Assembly: GCF_004682045.1 (NCBI RefSeq)
Contig: NZ_QUZT01000036.1
Span: 1 to 64,000 of the forward strand
Direction of reading: 5' to 3'
DNA: 64,000 nt
Source of the DNA: Pseudomonas nabeulensis
GTDB lineage: Bacteria > Pseudomonadota > Gammaproteobacteria > Pseudomonadales > Pseudomonadaceae
Shown here: positions 34,860-42,776 of the stretch, in pieces
How positions within the stretch are numbered: position 1 is the first letter of the stretch
Layout of the letters: every line of letters begins with the position of its first letter
The notes under the pieces: generated by a model
The model's input: only the letters and a program-made list of their open reading frames with translations
Told to the model about the DNA's origin: nothing
The model's database searches: none
Program-made: the position numbers and the translations under genes

Positions 34860-35660
34860 ATGCATATTTCGTTGGAACACCAAGTGGCGTTGGTAACAGG
34901 TGCCAGTTCCGGCATCGGTGCCGGCGCGGCCAAGGCGTTGGCGCAGGCCGGGGCGGCAGTGGTGTTGAACTACAACGCCCAGGCGGCGCCTGCCGAGGCC
35001 CTCGCAGCCCAGATCAAGGCCGACGGCGGTCGCGCCATTGCGATTGGCGCAGATGTATCTAAAGAAGCCGATGTAGAACGCCTGTTCGCCCAGACCCTCG
35101 ACGCGTTTGGCCACCTGGACATCCTGGTCGCCAACTCCGGCCTGCAAAAAGACGCCAACCTGGTGGACATGACCCTCGACGACTGGAACACGGTGATCGG
35201 CGTCAACCTGACAGGCCAATTTCTCTGTGCCCGTGCGGCGGTGCGTCAGTTTAATCGCCAGGGCGTGCGGGACGGGGTGTCACGGGCGGCGGGAAAAATC
35301 ATCCATATGAGTTCGGTGCACCAGCTCATCCCCTGGGCCGGGCATGCGAACTACGCTGCATCCAAAGGCGGCGTAGAGATGCTGATGCGCACCCTCGCCC
35401 AGGAAGTCAGCGAAAAACGCATCCGTATCAACGGCATTGCGCCGGGGGCGATTCGCACGGCCATCAACCGCGCTGCCACCGAAGGTGCAGCGCTGGAAGA
35501 ACTGTTGAAGCTGATCCCCTACGGCCGCGTGGGCGATGTGGAAGACGTGGCCAACGCCGTGGTGTGGCTGGCCAGCGATGCCTCCGACTATGTGGTCGGC
35601 AGCACCTTGTTTATTGATGGCGGCATGAGCCTGTATCCGGAGTTTCGTGGCAATGGTTGA
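34860..35660 (+). CDS. Short-chain dehydrogenase (glucose 1-dehydrogenase-like)
   Basis: A 266-residue classical SDR: TGASSGIGAGAA, NSG, catalytic Ser in HMSSVHQ and YAASK, C-terminal FIDGGMSLYPEF, which is close to the glucose 1-dehydrogenase group. The start has AAGGTCGGTGAG upstream. Its stop overlaps the start of the GH15 gene, so the two are coupled and probably act in glucan or trehalose-related carbohydrate use or osmoprotection. It diverges from the sulfation cluster. Confidence 0.88.
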   Translation: MHISLEHQVALVTGASSGIGAGAAKALAQAGAAVVLNYNAQAAPAEALAAQIKADGGRAIAIGADVSKEADVERLFAQTLDAFGHLDILVANSGLQKDANLVDMTLDDWNTVIGVNLTGQFLCARAAVRQFNRQGVRDGVSRAAGKIIHMSSVHQLIPWAGHANYAASKGGVEMLMRTLAQEVSEKRIRINGIAPGAIRTAINRAATEGAALEELLKLIPYGRVGDVEDVANAVVWLASDASDYVVGSTLFIDGGMSLYPEFRGNG

Positions 35661-37479
35661 TTTAAAACACGAGAAACAAAGTGCCATTGATGCCCACGGC
35701 ATCATCGGCGATATGCGCACAGCCGCACTGGTGAACGATAAAGGCAGCATCGATTTTTTCTGCTGGCCGGAGTTCGACAGCCCCTCGATCTTCTGTTCGT
35801 TGCTGGACACCCCCGATGCCGGGATTTTCCAACTCACCCCCGACCTCCCCAACGCCCGCCGCGAGCAGATCTACCTGCCCGACACCAACGTGCTGCAAAC
35901 CCGTTGGCTCAGCGATGAAGCCGTGGTGGAAATCACCGACCTGCTCACCATCAGCGAGGAGATCGATGACCTGCCCTTGCTGATTCGCCGGGTAAAAGTC
36001 GTCAGCGGCAGGGCTGACTTCCACCTGCGTTGTGTGGTCCGGCATGACTACGCCCGCACGCCGACGCACGCGGCACTCGACAACGGCACGGTGTGTTTTA
36101 CCGCCAAAGACCAACCCGGCCTGCGCCTGTCCGGCAGCCATGCGCTGCACGTCAAGGAAGACGCTGCGCTGGCCCGCTTTACGTTGGTTCAAGAAGAAAG
36201 CGCCGAGTTCGTCCTCGGCGGTCAGGATGACGAGCGCGTCGACAACGGCTGCACCGACCTGGCGCTGGCTCACACCTTGAAGTTCTGGCGCGGCTGGATC
36301 GCGCAGTCCAATTACCGTGGGCGCTGGCGCGAAATGGTCAACCGCTCGGCCTTGGCCCTGAAGCTGCTGACCTCACGCAAACACGGCGCAATCATCGCCG
36401 CCGCCACCTTCGGCCTGCCGGAAACACCCGGCGGCGAACGCAACTGGGATTACCGCTACACCTGGATCCGCGATGCCTCGTTCACCGTCTACGCCTTTAT
36501 GCGCCTGGGCTTTATCGAAGAAGCCAATGCCTATATGCGCTGGCTCAAGGGTCGGGTCAGCGACTGTTGCGGGCAGCCGACCAAGATCAACATCCTCTAC
36601 GGCATCGATGGGCGCCAGGAATTGCCGGAGGATGAACTCAACCACTTCACCGGCCATGGCGGCGCGAAGCCGGTGCGCATCGGCAACGAGGCGTTCGACC
36701 AGATCCAATTGGATATCTATGGCGAGTTGATGGATGCGGTTTATTTGGTCAACAAGTACGGCGAAGCCATCTCCCACGAGGGCTGGAAACACACCGTCGA
36801 AGTGGCCGATCAGGTCTGTGAAATCTGGAACACCCAAGACGTCGGTATCTGGGAAATGCGCGGCGAGCAACATCACTTCCTGCACTCGCGGCTGATGTGC
36901 TGGGTGGCGCTGGACCGCGCGATCCGCCTGGCGTCCAAACGCTCGCTGCCAGCGCCATTCGCGCGCTGGGACCAGACTCGCCAAGCGATCTACGCCGATA
37001 TCTGGAGCAATTTCTGGAACGAAGAACGCGGCCACTTTGTGCAGCACACCGGCAGCACCGCGCTCGACGGTTCGATGCTATTGATGCCGCTGGTACGCTT
37101 CGTCGCCGCCACCGACCCGCGCTGGCTGTCGACATTGGAAGCCATCCAGAAAAGCCTGGTGCGCGATGGCATGGTCTACCGTTACCGCAACGACGACAGC
37201 CAGATCGACGGCCTGCAAGGCACCGAAGGCGCGTTCGCGGCGTGTTCGTTCTGGTACGTGGAGTGTTTGGCCCGCGCCGGGCACGTGGAGAAGGCGCACC
37301 TGGAGTTCGAACAGCTGCTGCGTTATGCCAACCCGCTGGGGTTGTATGCCGAAGAATTTGATAACCAGGCTCGGCATTTGGGTAATACGCCCCAGGCGTT
37401 GAGCCACTTGGCGCTGATCAGCGCGGCGACGTTTCTGGACCGGAAGCTGAGTGGGGAGAAGACGACGTGGCAGCCCTGA
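35653..37479 (+). CDS. Glycoside hydrolase family 15 (glucoamylase/trehalase-like)
   Basis: A 608-residue cytoplasmic protein. The N-terminal beta-sandwich (about 10-220; DMRTAALVNDKGSIDFFCWP) leads to the (alpha/alpha)6 catalytic barrel with NWDYRYTWIRDASF and, near residue 520, DGLQGTEGAFAACSFW carrying a conserved Glu. Members hydrolyse alpha-glucosides such as maltodextrins or trehalose. The ATG at 35653 lies inside the SDR gene, with GGAG at 35639; the GTG at 35647 is an alternative. It is followed by a REPIN. Confidence 0.9.
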   Translation: MVDLKHEKQSAIDAHGIIGDMRTAALVNDKGSIDFFCWPEFDSPSIFCSLLDTPDAGIFQLTPDLPNARREQIYLPDTNVLQTRWLSDEAVVEITDLLTISEEIDDLPLLIRRVKVVSGRADFHLRCVVRHDYARTPTHAALDNGTVCFTAKDQPGLRLSGSHALHVKEDAALARFTLVQEESAEFVLGGQDDERVDNGCTDLALAHTLKFWRGWIAQSNYRGRWREMVNRSALALKLLTSRKHGAIIAAATFGLPETPGGERNWDYRYTWIRDASFTVYAFMRLGFIEEANAYMRWLKGRVSDCCGQPTKINILYGIDGRQELPEDELNHFTGHGGAKPVRIGNEAFDQIQLDIYGELMDAVYLVNKYGEAISHEGWKHTVEVADQVCEIWNTQDVGIWEMRGEQHHFLHSRLMCWVALDRAIRLASKRSLPAPFARWDQTRQAIYADIWSNFWNEERGHFVQHTGSTALDGSMLLMPLVRFVAATDPRWLSTLEAIQKSLVRDGMVYRYRNDDSQIDGLQGTEGAFAACSFWYVECLARAGHVEKAHLEFEQLLRYANPLGLYAEEFDNQARHLGNTPQALSHLALISAATFLDRKLSGEKTTWQP

Positions 37480-37497
37480 AGCAACGTAATGCAACCC

Positions 37498-37591
37498 GTG
37501 GCGAGGGAGCTTGCTCCCGCTGGAGTGCGCAGCGCTCCCGTTTTTCTGGGGCTACTTCGTAGCCCAGCGGGAGCAAGCTCCCTCGCCACAG
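37498..37591. repeat. REPIN of the GTGGCGAGGGAGCTTGCTCCC family
   Basis: REP arms at 37498-37520 and 37568-37591 are exact inverted copies around a loop that contains its own short palindrome (GGGCTACTTCGTAGCCC, 37549-37565). This is a third REP family in the window. Confidence 0.88.
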
Positions 37592-37648
37592 GGAATCAGT
37601 TGACTTTAACTGAACAGTGTTAGCCCCCCGACCGCCGGCTGAAATTCC

Positions 37649-37816
37649 ATGCGCAAAGTACTCCTGATCATCGATGTGCAATCGTCCTTCAATCTTCTCC
37701 AGTGGCTGACCGACGGTATCAACACTCTGCTCGCCCGCCAGGGAGTAGATTTGTGGCGGCATCACTTTGGCAAGGTGATTGCTCGCGATGATGTCCTCCC
37801 AACAATCGCGTCATGA
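37649..37816 (+). pseudogene. Isochorismatase-family remnant with in-frame internal deletion
   Basis: A 55-codon frame. The first 28 residues (MRKVLLIIDVQSSF, with the family's catalytic Asp) are the N-terminus of an isochorismatase-like hydrolase; residues 31-52 (GVDLWRHHFGKVIARDD) look like the C-terminus of the same family. About 130 residues between them, including the catalytic Lys and Cys, are missing. The remaining codons are still open, and the TGA overlaps the next ATG (ATGA, 37813-37816), so it may survive only as a translational lead-in for the acetyltransferase gene. Confidence 0.75.
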
Positions 37817-38358
37817 CGGCCTTTCCCACGCTGCATACCCAGCGCCTGTACCTGCGGGAATTAGTGGCAAGCGACGCCCCGGCAGTCTTCGCCATCCACA
37901 GTGATGCAGACAGCATGCGCTGGTTCGGTGCCGACCCGATGATCGACCTCGCCCAGGCCCAGGCCTTGATCGAAACCTTTGCCCACTGGCGCACCCAATC
38001 AAACCCCGGCACACGCTGGGGGATTGAACTTGAAGGTGAGCTGGTGGGTAGTTGTGGGCTGTTCAAGTGGAACCGTGGGTGGAACAGCTGCGCACTGGCC
38101 TTTGAACTGGCGCCAGGTGCGCGGGGCAAGGGGTTGATGGGCGAGGCGTTGCGGGGCATGCTCGATTGGGGCATCGCGTATATGCACCTGCATCGCGTAG
38201 AAGCGCTGGTGCACCCGCACAACAACGCATCACTGAGGTTATTGGAACGTCTTGGATTCAAATTTGAGGGGACATTGCGTGAGGCTGGCTGCTGGGGTGG
38301 TCAGCGCCATGATTTGAAGGTGTTGGGGTTGTTGGGGCGGGAGTGGACAAACAAGTAA
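37813..38358 (+). CDS. GNAT-family N-acetyltransferase (RimJ/RimL type)
   Basis: A 181-residue acetyltransferase. The start TQRLYLREL and central FELAPGARGKGLMGEAL, which is the acetyl-CoA pyrophosphate loop (R/Q-x-x-G-x-G/A), are typical; the end NNASLRLLERLGFKFEGTLRE is the usual GNAT tail. It could acetylate a protein N-terminus or an amine antibiotic; the substrate is unknown. It is coupled to the isochorismatase remnant by a 4-base overlap. Confidence 0.88.
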   Translation: MTAFPTLHTQRLYLRELVASDAPAVFAIHSDADSMRWFGADPMIDLAQAQALIETFAHWRTQSNPGTRWGIELEGELVGSCGLFKWNRGWNSCALAFELAPGARGKGLMGEALRGMLDWGIAYMHLHRVEALVHPHNNASLRLLERLGFKFEGTLREAGCWGGQRHDLKVLGLLGREWTNK

Positions 38359-38438
38359 TCCCACTGCCACATATCCCCATCTCCTCAGAGCAATCGGCTA
38401 GAGTTTCAACACCTCTGGCCAGCCGGTAATCGCCCACC

Positions 38439-39350
38439 ATGACCCCCACCCCACTGCTCTACGTGCGCACCAGCATGCTCGACGTGGCGTATGAAGCCCA
38501 CGGCCCCCTCGGTGGTGCGCCGGTCATTCTGCTGCACGGCTTTCCCTATGACCCACGCGGCTACGATGCAATCGCCCCGGTGTTGGCCGAACGCGGCTAC
38601 CGGGTATTGGTGCCCTACCTGCGCGGTTACGGCCCGACGCGTTTTATCAGCGCGCACGTGATGCGCTCCGGGCAGCAGGCGGCGTTGGCCAAGGACTTGC
38701 TGGATTTCATGGATGCGCTGTCGATTCCACAAGCAACCTTGGTCGGGTATGACTGGGGCGGACGCGCTGCGTGTATCGTCGCGGCACTGTGGCCAGAGCG
38801 GGTGCGTGGTTTGGTGACCGGGGATGGCTACAACATCCAGGACATCGCCAAATCGCTCACGCCGAGAGCGCCTTTGACCGAACATCGCTTGTGGTATCAG
38901 TACTACTTTCATACCCAGCGAGGGGTGGACGGTTTGACGGCCAATCGCCGTGAGCTGTGTGAACTGTTGTGGTCGCTGTGGTCGCCGTCCTGGGCCGAAG
39001 GGCCTGACCTGTACGGGCAGACAGCGCCGTCGTTTGATAACCCGGATTTCGTCGAGGTGGTGATTCACTCCTATCGCCACCGTTTTATGTACGCGCCGGG
39101 TGATCCGGCACTGGAAAGCATCGAGCAGGCGCTTGCGCTGCAACCGGTGATTGCGGTGCCGAGTATTTCGCTTTGCGGCGCAGATGATGGGGTGGGCCCG
39201 CCGTCCGAAGAGGACGAAGACGTTGAGCATTTCAGCGGCTTCTATCGGCGCCAGGTGTTGCCCGGCGTTGGTCACAATATTCCTCAGGAAGCACCGCAAG
39301 CGACCTTGGATGCGCTGTTGGAATTACTGGGCGAGAAGCGCTCGCGGTAG
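38439..39350 (+). CDS. Alpha/beta hydrolase with Asp nucleophile (epoxide hydrolase/dehalogenase-like)
   Basis: A 303-residue hydrolase. The HGFPYDP oxyanion segment and nucleophile elbow GYDWGGR (Asp, not Ser) place it near epoxide hydrolases and haloalkane dehalogenases. The catalytic His is in GVGHNIPQEAP near the end, and the acid is probably in the CGADDGV segment. The start has a weak ribosome binding site. Its last 67 bases overlap the end of the convergent GlxA-type gene. Confidence 0.85.
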   Translation: MTPTPLLYVRTSMLDVAYEAHGPLGGAPVILLHGFPYDPRGYDAIAPVLAERGYRVLVPYLRGYGPTRFISAHVMRSGQQAALAKDLLDFMDALSIPQATLVGYDWGGRAACIVAALWPERVRGLVTGDGYNIQDIAKSLTPRAPLTEHRLWYQYYFHTQRGVDGLTANRRELCELLWSLWSPSWAEGPDLYGQTAPSFDNPDFVEVVIHSYRHRFMYAPGDPALESIEQALALQPVIAVPSISLCGADDGVGPPSEEDEDVEHFSGFYRRQVLPGVGHNIPQEAPQATLDALLELLGEKRSR

Positions 39351-40288
39351 GCCTGCGGCGTGACGGCCAAGGCTTTTGTAAAACTGCGGCGCAGGGTTTC
39401 TTCGCTGCCAAATCCGCACTGCATGGCGATGCGTTTGATCGATGCATTGCTGTCGGCCAACTGCCGACGCGCCGTTTCGACACGAATCAATTCCACTGCG
39501 CGCGCCGGGGTCTGGCCGGTCTCGGTGCGGTAATGCCGTACAAAACTGCGCTCGCTCATGCCGGCTTGGGCGGCCAGGGTCGAGATGTTCAAGTCCAGCG
39601 TGAGATTTTCGGCGATCCAGGCATGGAGTTCGGCGAAGCGGCTGTCGCCCTTTTGCAGGGATAAGGTCACGCTGAATTGCGATTGACCACCCGGACGTTT
39701 GAGGAACACCACTAGGTGCCGCGCCACTTCCAGGGCCACGGCGCTGCCGAGGTCCTCTTCCACCAGGGCCAGGCACAGGTCGATGCCGGCGGTGACGCCG
39801 GCGGAGGTCCAGACGCTGCCTTGCTGGATAAAGATCGGGTTGGCTTCCACCGTGAGTGACGGGAATTTGCGCGCCAGTTCTTCGCAGCGCGTCCAGTGGG
39901 TGGCCACGCGACGGCCGTCGAGCATACCGCTGGCGGCCAGCAGGAAGGCGCCAGTGCACACCGAGGTCATGCGCCGGGTATGCCGGGCTTTTTCGCGCAC
40001 CCACTCCACCAATGCCGGGTCTTCGGCCGCGCCGTAGACGCCCCAGCCGCCAGCGATCACCAAGGTATCGCACGGCGTATCGGCAGCCGGCAGCGGCTCG
40101 GCCACCAGCGCCAGGCCGGCAGAGGTCATCACCGGTTCTTTTTGCGCAGCGATCACCGACACGGCGTACGGCAACGGTTCGCCGCGCTGGCGCGCCAGGT
40201 CATTGGTGGAAGCGAACACCTGCAACGGCCCGGTGACGTCGAGCACCTGGGCATTGTTGAACGCGAGAACGTGGACGATTTTCGGCAT
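39284..40288 (-). CDS. GlxA-family AraC-type transcription regulator
   Basis: A 334-residue regulator with an N-terminal DJ-1/PfpI-like domain (about 1-195; VIAGGWGVY, SVCTGAFLLA) and a C-terminal AraC helix-turn-helix pair (about 215-315; STLAAQAGMSERSFVRHY...IAMQCGFGSEETLRRSF). ATG 40288 is chosen; the frame extends to a TTG at 40327. It is divergent from the isonitrile hydratase gene, which it most likely controls, and the DJ-1 domain may sense a related small molecule. Confidence 0.88.
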   Translation of the reverse strand: MPKIVHVLAFNNAQVLDVTGPLQVFASTNDLARQRGEPLPYAVSVIAAQKEPVMTSAGLALVAEPLPAADTPCDTLVIAGGWGVYGAAEDPALVEWVREKARHTRRMTSVCTGAFLLAASGMLDGRRVATHWTRCEELARKFPSLTVEANPIFIQQGSVWTSAGVTAGIDLCLALVEEDLGSAVALEVARHLVVFLKRPGGQSQFSVTLSLQKGDSRFAELHAWIAENLTLDLNISTLAAQAGMSERSFVRHYRTETGQTPARAVELIRVETARRQLADSNASIKRIAMQCGFGSEETLRRSFTKALAVTPQAYRERFSPSNSNSASKVACGAS

Positions 40289-40378
40289 AGTTGGCGTGAT
40301 CTGTGGGCTCAATGGCGTATTCGCCAAAGCCTAGGCCTCTACAGTGAAGCCGTCCACCCCTTTGACGGAGCGCTATTG

Positions 40379-41059
40379 ATGACCTTGCAGATCGGCTTTG
40401 TATTGTTCCCTGGTATCCAGCAACTGGACCTGACCGGCCCCTATGACGTGCTGGGTTCGCTGCCGGACGTGAAGTTGCACCTGGTGTGGAAAGACCTCGA
40501 ACCGATCACTTCCAGCACGGGCCTGGTGTTCACGCCGACCATGACCTATGCCGACTGCCCGCGCCTGGATGTGATCTGCGTGCCCGGCGGTTCCGGGGTC
40601 GGGGCGCTGATGGAAGACCCGCAGACGTTGGACTTTCTGAAGGTCCAGGCGCAGACCGCGCGGTATGTGACGTCGGTGTGCACCGGGTCGCTGGTGTTGG
40701 GCGCGGCGGGTTTGTTGCGCGGGCGCAAGGCGACGACGCACTGGGCGTACCACGACATGCTCGCGCCGCTGGGGGCGATACCGGTGCAAGCGCGTGTGGT
40801 GCGTGACGGTAATCTGCTGACCGGGGGTGGGATCACGGCCGGGATTGATTTTGCGCTGACGTTGGCGGCGGAGTTGTACAGCGAGGCGGCGGCGCAATTG
40901 GTGCAGTTGCAGATTGAGTATGCGCCGGCGCCGCCGTTTGAAGCGGGGAGTCCGGAGACGGCGCCGCGGCATGTGGTGGACGAGGCGCGTCAGCGGACCG
41001 TGGAGTCGCGCAGGACTCGCGGAGAGATTGTGGCGCGGGCGGCGGCGCGGTTGGGGTGA
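40379..41059 (+). CDS. inhA: Isonitrile hydratase InhA (DJ-1/PfpI family)
   Basis: A 226-residue DJ-1 superfamily enzyme that hydrates isonitriles to N-substituted formamides. The sequence (QIGFVLFPGIQQLDLTGPYD, CVPGGSGVGALMEDP, SVCTGSLVLGAAGLLRG with the catalytic Cys, TGGGITAGIDFALTL) agrees closely, as I recall it, with the enzyme described from Pseudomonas putida. The ATG at 40379 has GGAG upstream at 40367. The role may be detoxification of isonitrile natural products made by neighbours. Confidence 0.88.
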   Translation: MTLQIGFVLFPGIQQLDLTGPYDVLGSLPDVKLHLVWKDLEPITSSTGLVFTPTMTYADCPRLDVICVPGGSGVGALMEDPQTLDFLKVQAQTARYVTSVCTGSLVLGAAGLLRGRKATTHWAYHDMLAPLGAIPVQARVVRDGNLLTGGGITAGIDFALTLAAELYSEAAAQLVQLQIEYAPAPPFEAGSPETAPRHVVDEARQRTVESRRTRGEIVARAAARLG

Positions 41060-41102
41060 CAGGTCAAGTTCACGGAGATCGCTCTGATGTACAGAGGCCA
41101 GA

Positions 41103-41131
41103 TGTGGGAGGGGGCTTGCCCCCGATAGCGG
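41103..41131. repeat. Single REP sequence
   Basis: A lone TGTGGGAGGGGGCTTGCCCC copy without a nearby partner, just after inhA. It is probably half of a broken REPIN. Confidence 0.75.
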
Positions 41132-41154
41132 TTTTTCGGTGTACATATCCGTTA

Positions 41155-41420
41155 TTTGGGTAACGGCTGGTATCGGTTCCGCCCTTACGGCGGGTCACTT
41201 TTGGATGGAGCCCAAAAGTAACCAAAAGGCTCTTGCCCCACCACTCGGTGCCTCGCTCAGGCTCGGCATGCCCTCACTCCGGCTTGAATCCGTGGGCCGC
41301 CGTCATGGGCCATCCTTGGCCCAGGACGGCTAACCCGGCGTCCTGCCGGGTTACCCACGGATTCAAGCCTGCGTTCGGCCAGCGTGGTTTAACGGGGCGC
41401 CTAAGATCAAAATCAAGATC
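41155..41420. repeat. Pseudomonas intergenic repeat element, first copy
   Basis: A non-coding stretch with several palindromes (CCGCCCTTACGGCGGG; ACTTTTGG/CCAAAAGT; AACCCGGCGTCCTGCCGGGTT). It is of a kind I recall as common in pseudomonad genomes. The part 41328-41417 reappears inverted and diverged at 41639-41730. Open frames here look spurious. Confidence 0.6.
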
Positions 41421-41423
41421 AAA

Positions 41424-41462
<39 letters not shown>

Positions 41463-41492
41463 AAACCACTATCTACCTGATGTATGAGAGGC

Positions 41493-41587
41493 AAATGTGG
41501 GAGGGGGCTTGCCCCCGATTACGGTGTGTCAGCTAAAAATTAGTTAACTGACACTCCCTCATCGGGGGCAAGCCCCCTCCCACATTT
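41493..41587. repeat. REPIN of the GTGGGAGGGGGCTTGCC family
   Basis: Near-perfect inverted REP arms (AAATGTGGGAGG at 41493; CCTCCCACATTT ending 41587) around a TCAGCTAAAAATTAGTTAACTGA-like loop. It sits between the two inverted copies of the larger intergenic element. Confidence 0.88.
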
Positions 41588-41638
41588 GACCTGTGTACGG
41601 CCCACCGACCCGGTCGGCTCTAAGGCCGCCGCGCCCTT

Positions 41639-41730
41639 GCTTTTGATCTGCAATCGCCCCGTCAAACACGCTGGCCGTAATTCGGCATGGATTTGGGGGG
41701 TAAACCGGCAGGACGCCGGTTTAGCCGCCC
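41639..41730. repeat. Inverted, diverged second copy of the intergenic element
   Basis: The order of motifs TTTTGATCT, CGCCCCGT, ACGCTGGCCG, GGCAGGACGCCGG, TTTAGCC is the reverse complement of the order at 41328-41417, with several substitutions. The two copies flank the microsatellite and REPIN and could form a very large cruciform or serve as recombination sites. Confidence 0.65.
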
Positions 41731-41912
41731 CACAAAGCCCCCTTGCTCCATTGCCTACAGCTACGTCAGAATTCTCCGGCTTGTGCATCTGGGTGGCCGT
41801 CTCTTAAGGTTCTGCGGTCACTGAATCCTCAGTGATCGGGTTTAGTAGCCCGAGGTTAATCAGTTCGCAAGTGCATAAAAATCGTCGATCAAACGTCCTG
41901 TTTGTGCTCGAT

Positions 41913-42043
41913 GGTGGCTGTGCGCAGGGCGTCTTCGGGCGCGCCGGTTTTGAATTGATTCCCCGGTCTACTAACCTGCGTACAGCCGCCACCCTATCGT
42001 TTAGTAGCGGTGCAGGTGGCGGCCCAAGCAAGGAATCAATTCT
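41913..42043 (+). promoter_or_regulatory. Structured mRNA leader with competing helices before the DUF6124-like gene
   Basis: The strand GCCGCCACC (41985-41993) can pair upstream, where the helix GGTGGCTGTGCGCAGG (41913-41928) with 41975-41993 gives about 16 base pairs. It can instead pair downstream with GGTGGCGGC (42015-42023). Separately, GAATTGATTCC (41952-41962) is a perfect complement of GGAATCAATTC (42032-42042), which contains the AAGGA ribosome binding site at 42030-42034. Mutually exclusive folding that hides or frees the ribosome binding site is the natural reading. Confidence 0.6.
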
Positions 42044-42256
42044 ATGACCCTGTTCACCGTAACCCCCAACACCCCCACCGAAACCCTCATCATCAACAGC
42101 TACGAAACCTTCTCCTGCGTCAGCACCCTCCTGCTCGACCTGTCCGAAATGCTCGACGGCAAACACCGCGACATCGCCCTGGCCATTCACCAGTTGAGCG
42201 AATTGGGCGTAATGCTGGTCAGCCATGCCCTGGATCACGAAGCGCCTCAAATTTAA
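42044..42256 (+). CDS. Small DUF6124/DUF3077-like protein
   Basis: A 70-residue protein. The pattern LFTVTPNTPTETLIINSYETFSC...LLLDLSEMLDGKHRDIALAIHQLSELGVMLVSHAL matches the core of small Pseudomonas proteins annotated DUF6124/DUF3077, of unknown function. Other members are usually 90-130 residues, so this one lacks the N-terminal extension. The AAGGA ribosome binding site lies within a predicted hairpin. A hairpin (GACCGTTTCC / GGGAACGGTC, 42267-42300) follows the stop and may end transcription. Confidence 0.7.
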   Translation: MTLFTVTPNTPTETLIINSYETFSCVSTLLLDLSEMLDGKHRDIALAIHQLSELGVMLVSHALDHEAPQI

Positions 42257-42583
42257 CGCGACAACCCAGACCGTTTCCGCACTGCGGTGTGGGAACGGTC
42301 ATGTTTCAGGCAACTTTCAGCACTATTTATTCCCCGCAAACAAAACAACTTAGGCACCCCACCCGCCCCTATATACCGGGCACTTGATGTCATTTCACGC
42401 GAGCTTTTTGTCCCCATTTCCCACGTCACCTGGAAAAAGGTTTTACCTTTAAGCAGGAAAAATCCTGCATTTGTTCCTACACTCCAAACCACACCCCATA
42501 ACCGAGTGTACGGACAAGGAACGTCAACAAAATGCCGCTAAAAAGACTGATTAACCTGTCTAGCATGCCGCCCCCGCACCACG

Positions 42584-42597
42584 GTCAATTTATTGAC
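42584..42597. promoter_or_regulatory. FleQ-box-like palindrome upstream of pslA
   Basis: GTCAATTTATTGAC is a perfect 14-base palindrome and closely fits the FleQ box described in P. aeruginosa (about GTCAATAAATTGAC). FleQ binds c-di-GMP and controls psl and pel there. It lies 180 bases before the pslA start. Confidence 0.6.
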
Positions 42598-42761
42598 AAA
42601 GCAGATTAAGGGAACACTCCTTACAGCCACTACCCCCGCAAATTCCCTTGAGTGAGATAGGTAATTGCGTTTTACCCAGAGTAGCCGTAGTTCGACTTGC
42701 CCTCTTTAAAGCAGCCCATCGCTTTATTGAACGAACAGCCGATGTGTGAAGTCTGGAGTGC

Positions 42762-42776
42762 AATGAGGGATGTTTT
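42762..42776 (+). promoter_or_regulatory. CsrA/RsmA-like site overlapping the pslA ribosome binding site
   Basis: The pslA ribosome binding region reads TGAGGGATGTTTT. AGGGATGT agrees with the core of the CsrA/RsmA consensus (ARGGAUGU). A second cluster, TACGGACAAGGA at 42509-42520, has two more GGA motifs. RsmA represses psl translation in P. aeruginosa by this kind of site. Confidence 0.55.

Larger units (their letters stand above)
42257..42776 (+). other. Upstream region and leader of the psl operon
   Basis: A 520-base gap without a convincing gene. It contains the terminator-like hairpin of the preceding gene, a FleQ-box-like palindrome at 42584-42597, CsrA/RsmA-like ANGGA motifs at 42510-42520 and 42766-42770, and a TTGACA at 42593 without an obvious -10 at the right distance. 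A 25-codon frame at 42532 is probably chance. Length and content suit a regulated promoter with a long 5' leader, as known for psl in P. aeruginosa. Confidence 0.6.

Noticed and set aside
41804..42250. 148-codon minus-strand frame opposite the DUF6124-like gene
   Set aside because: It crosses the structured leader and is antisense to a small gene with a recognised family pattern.
42532..42609. 25-codon frame in the psl leader (possible leader peptide)
   Set aside because: The nearest AGGAA is about 12 bases away and the sequence contains the FleQ-box-like palindrome, so coding is unlikely.
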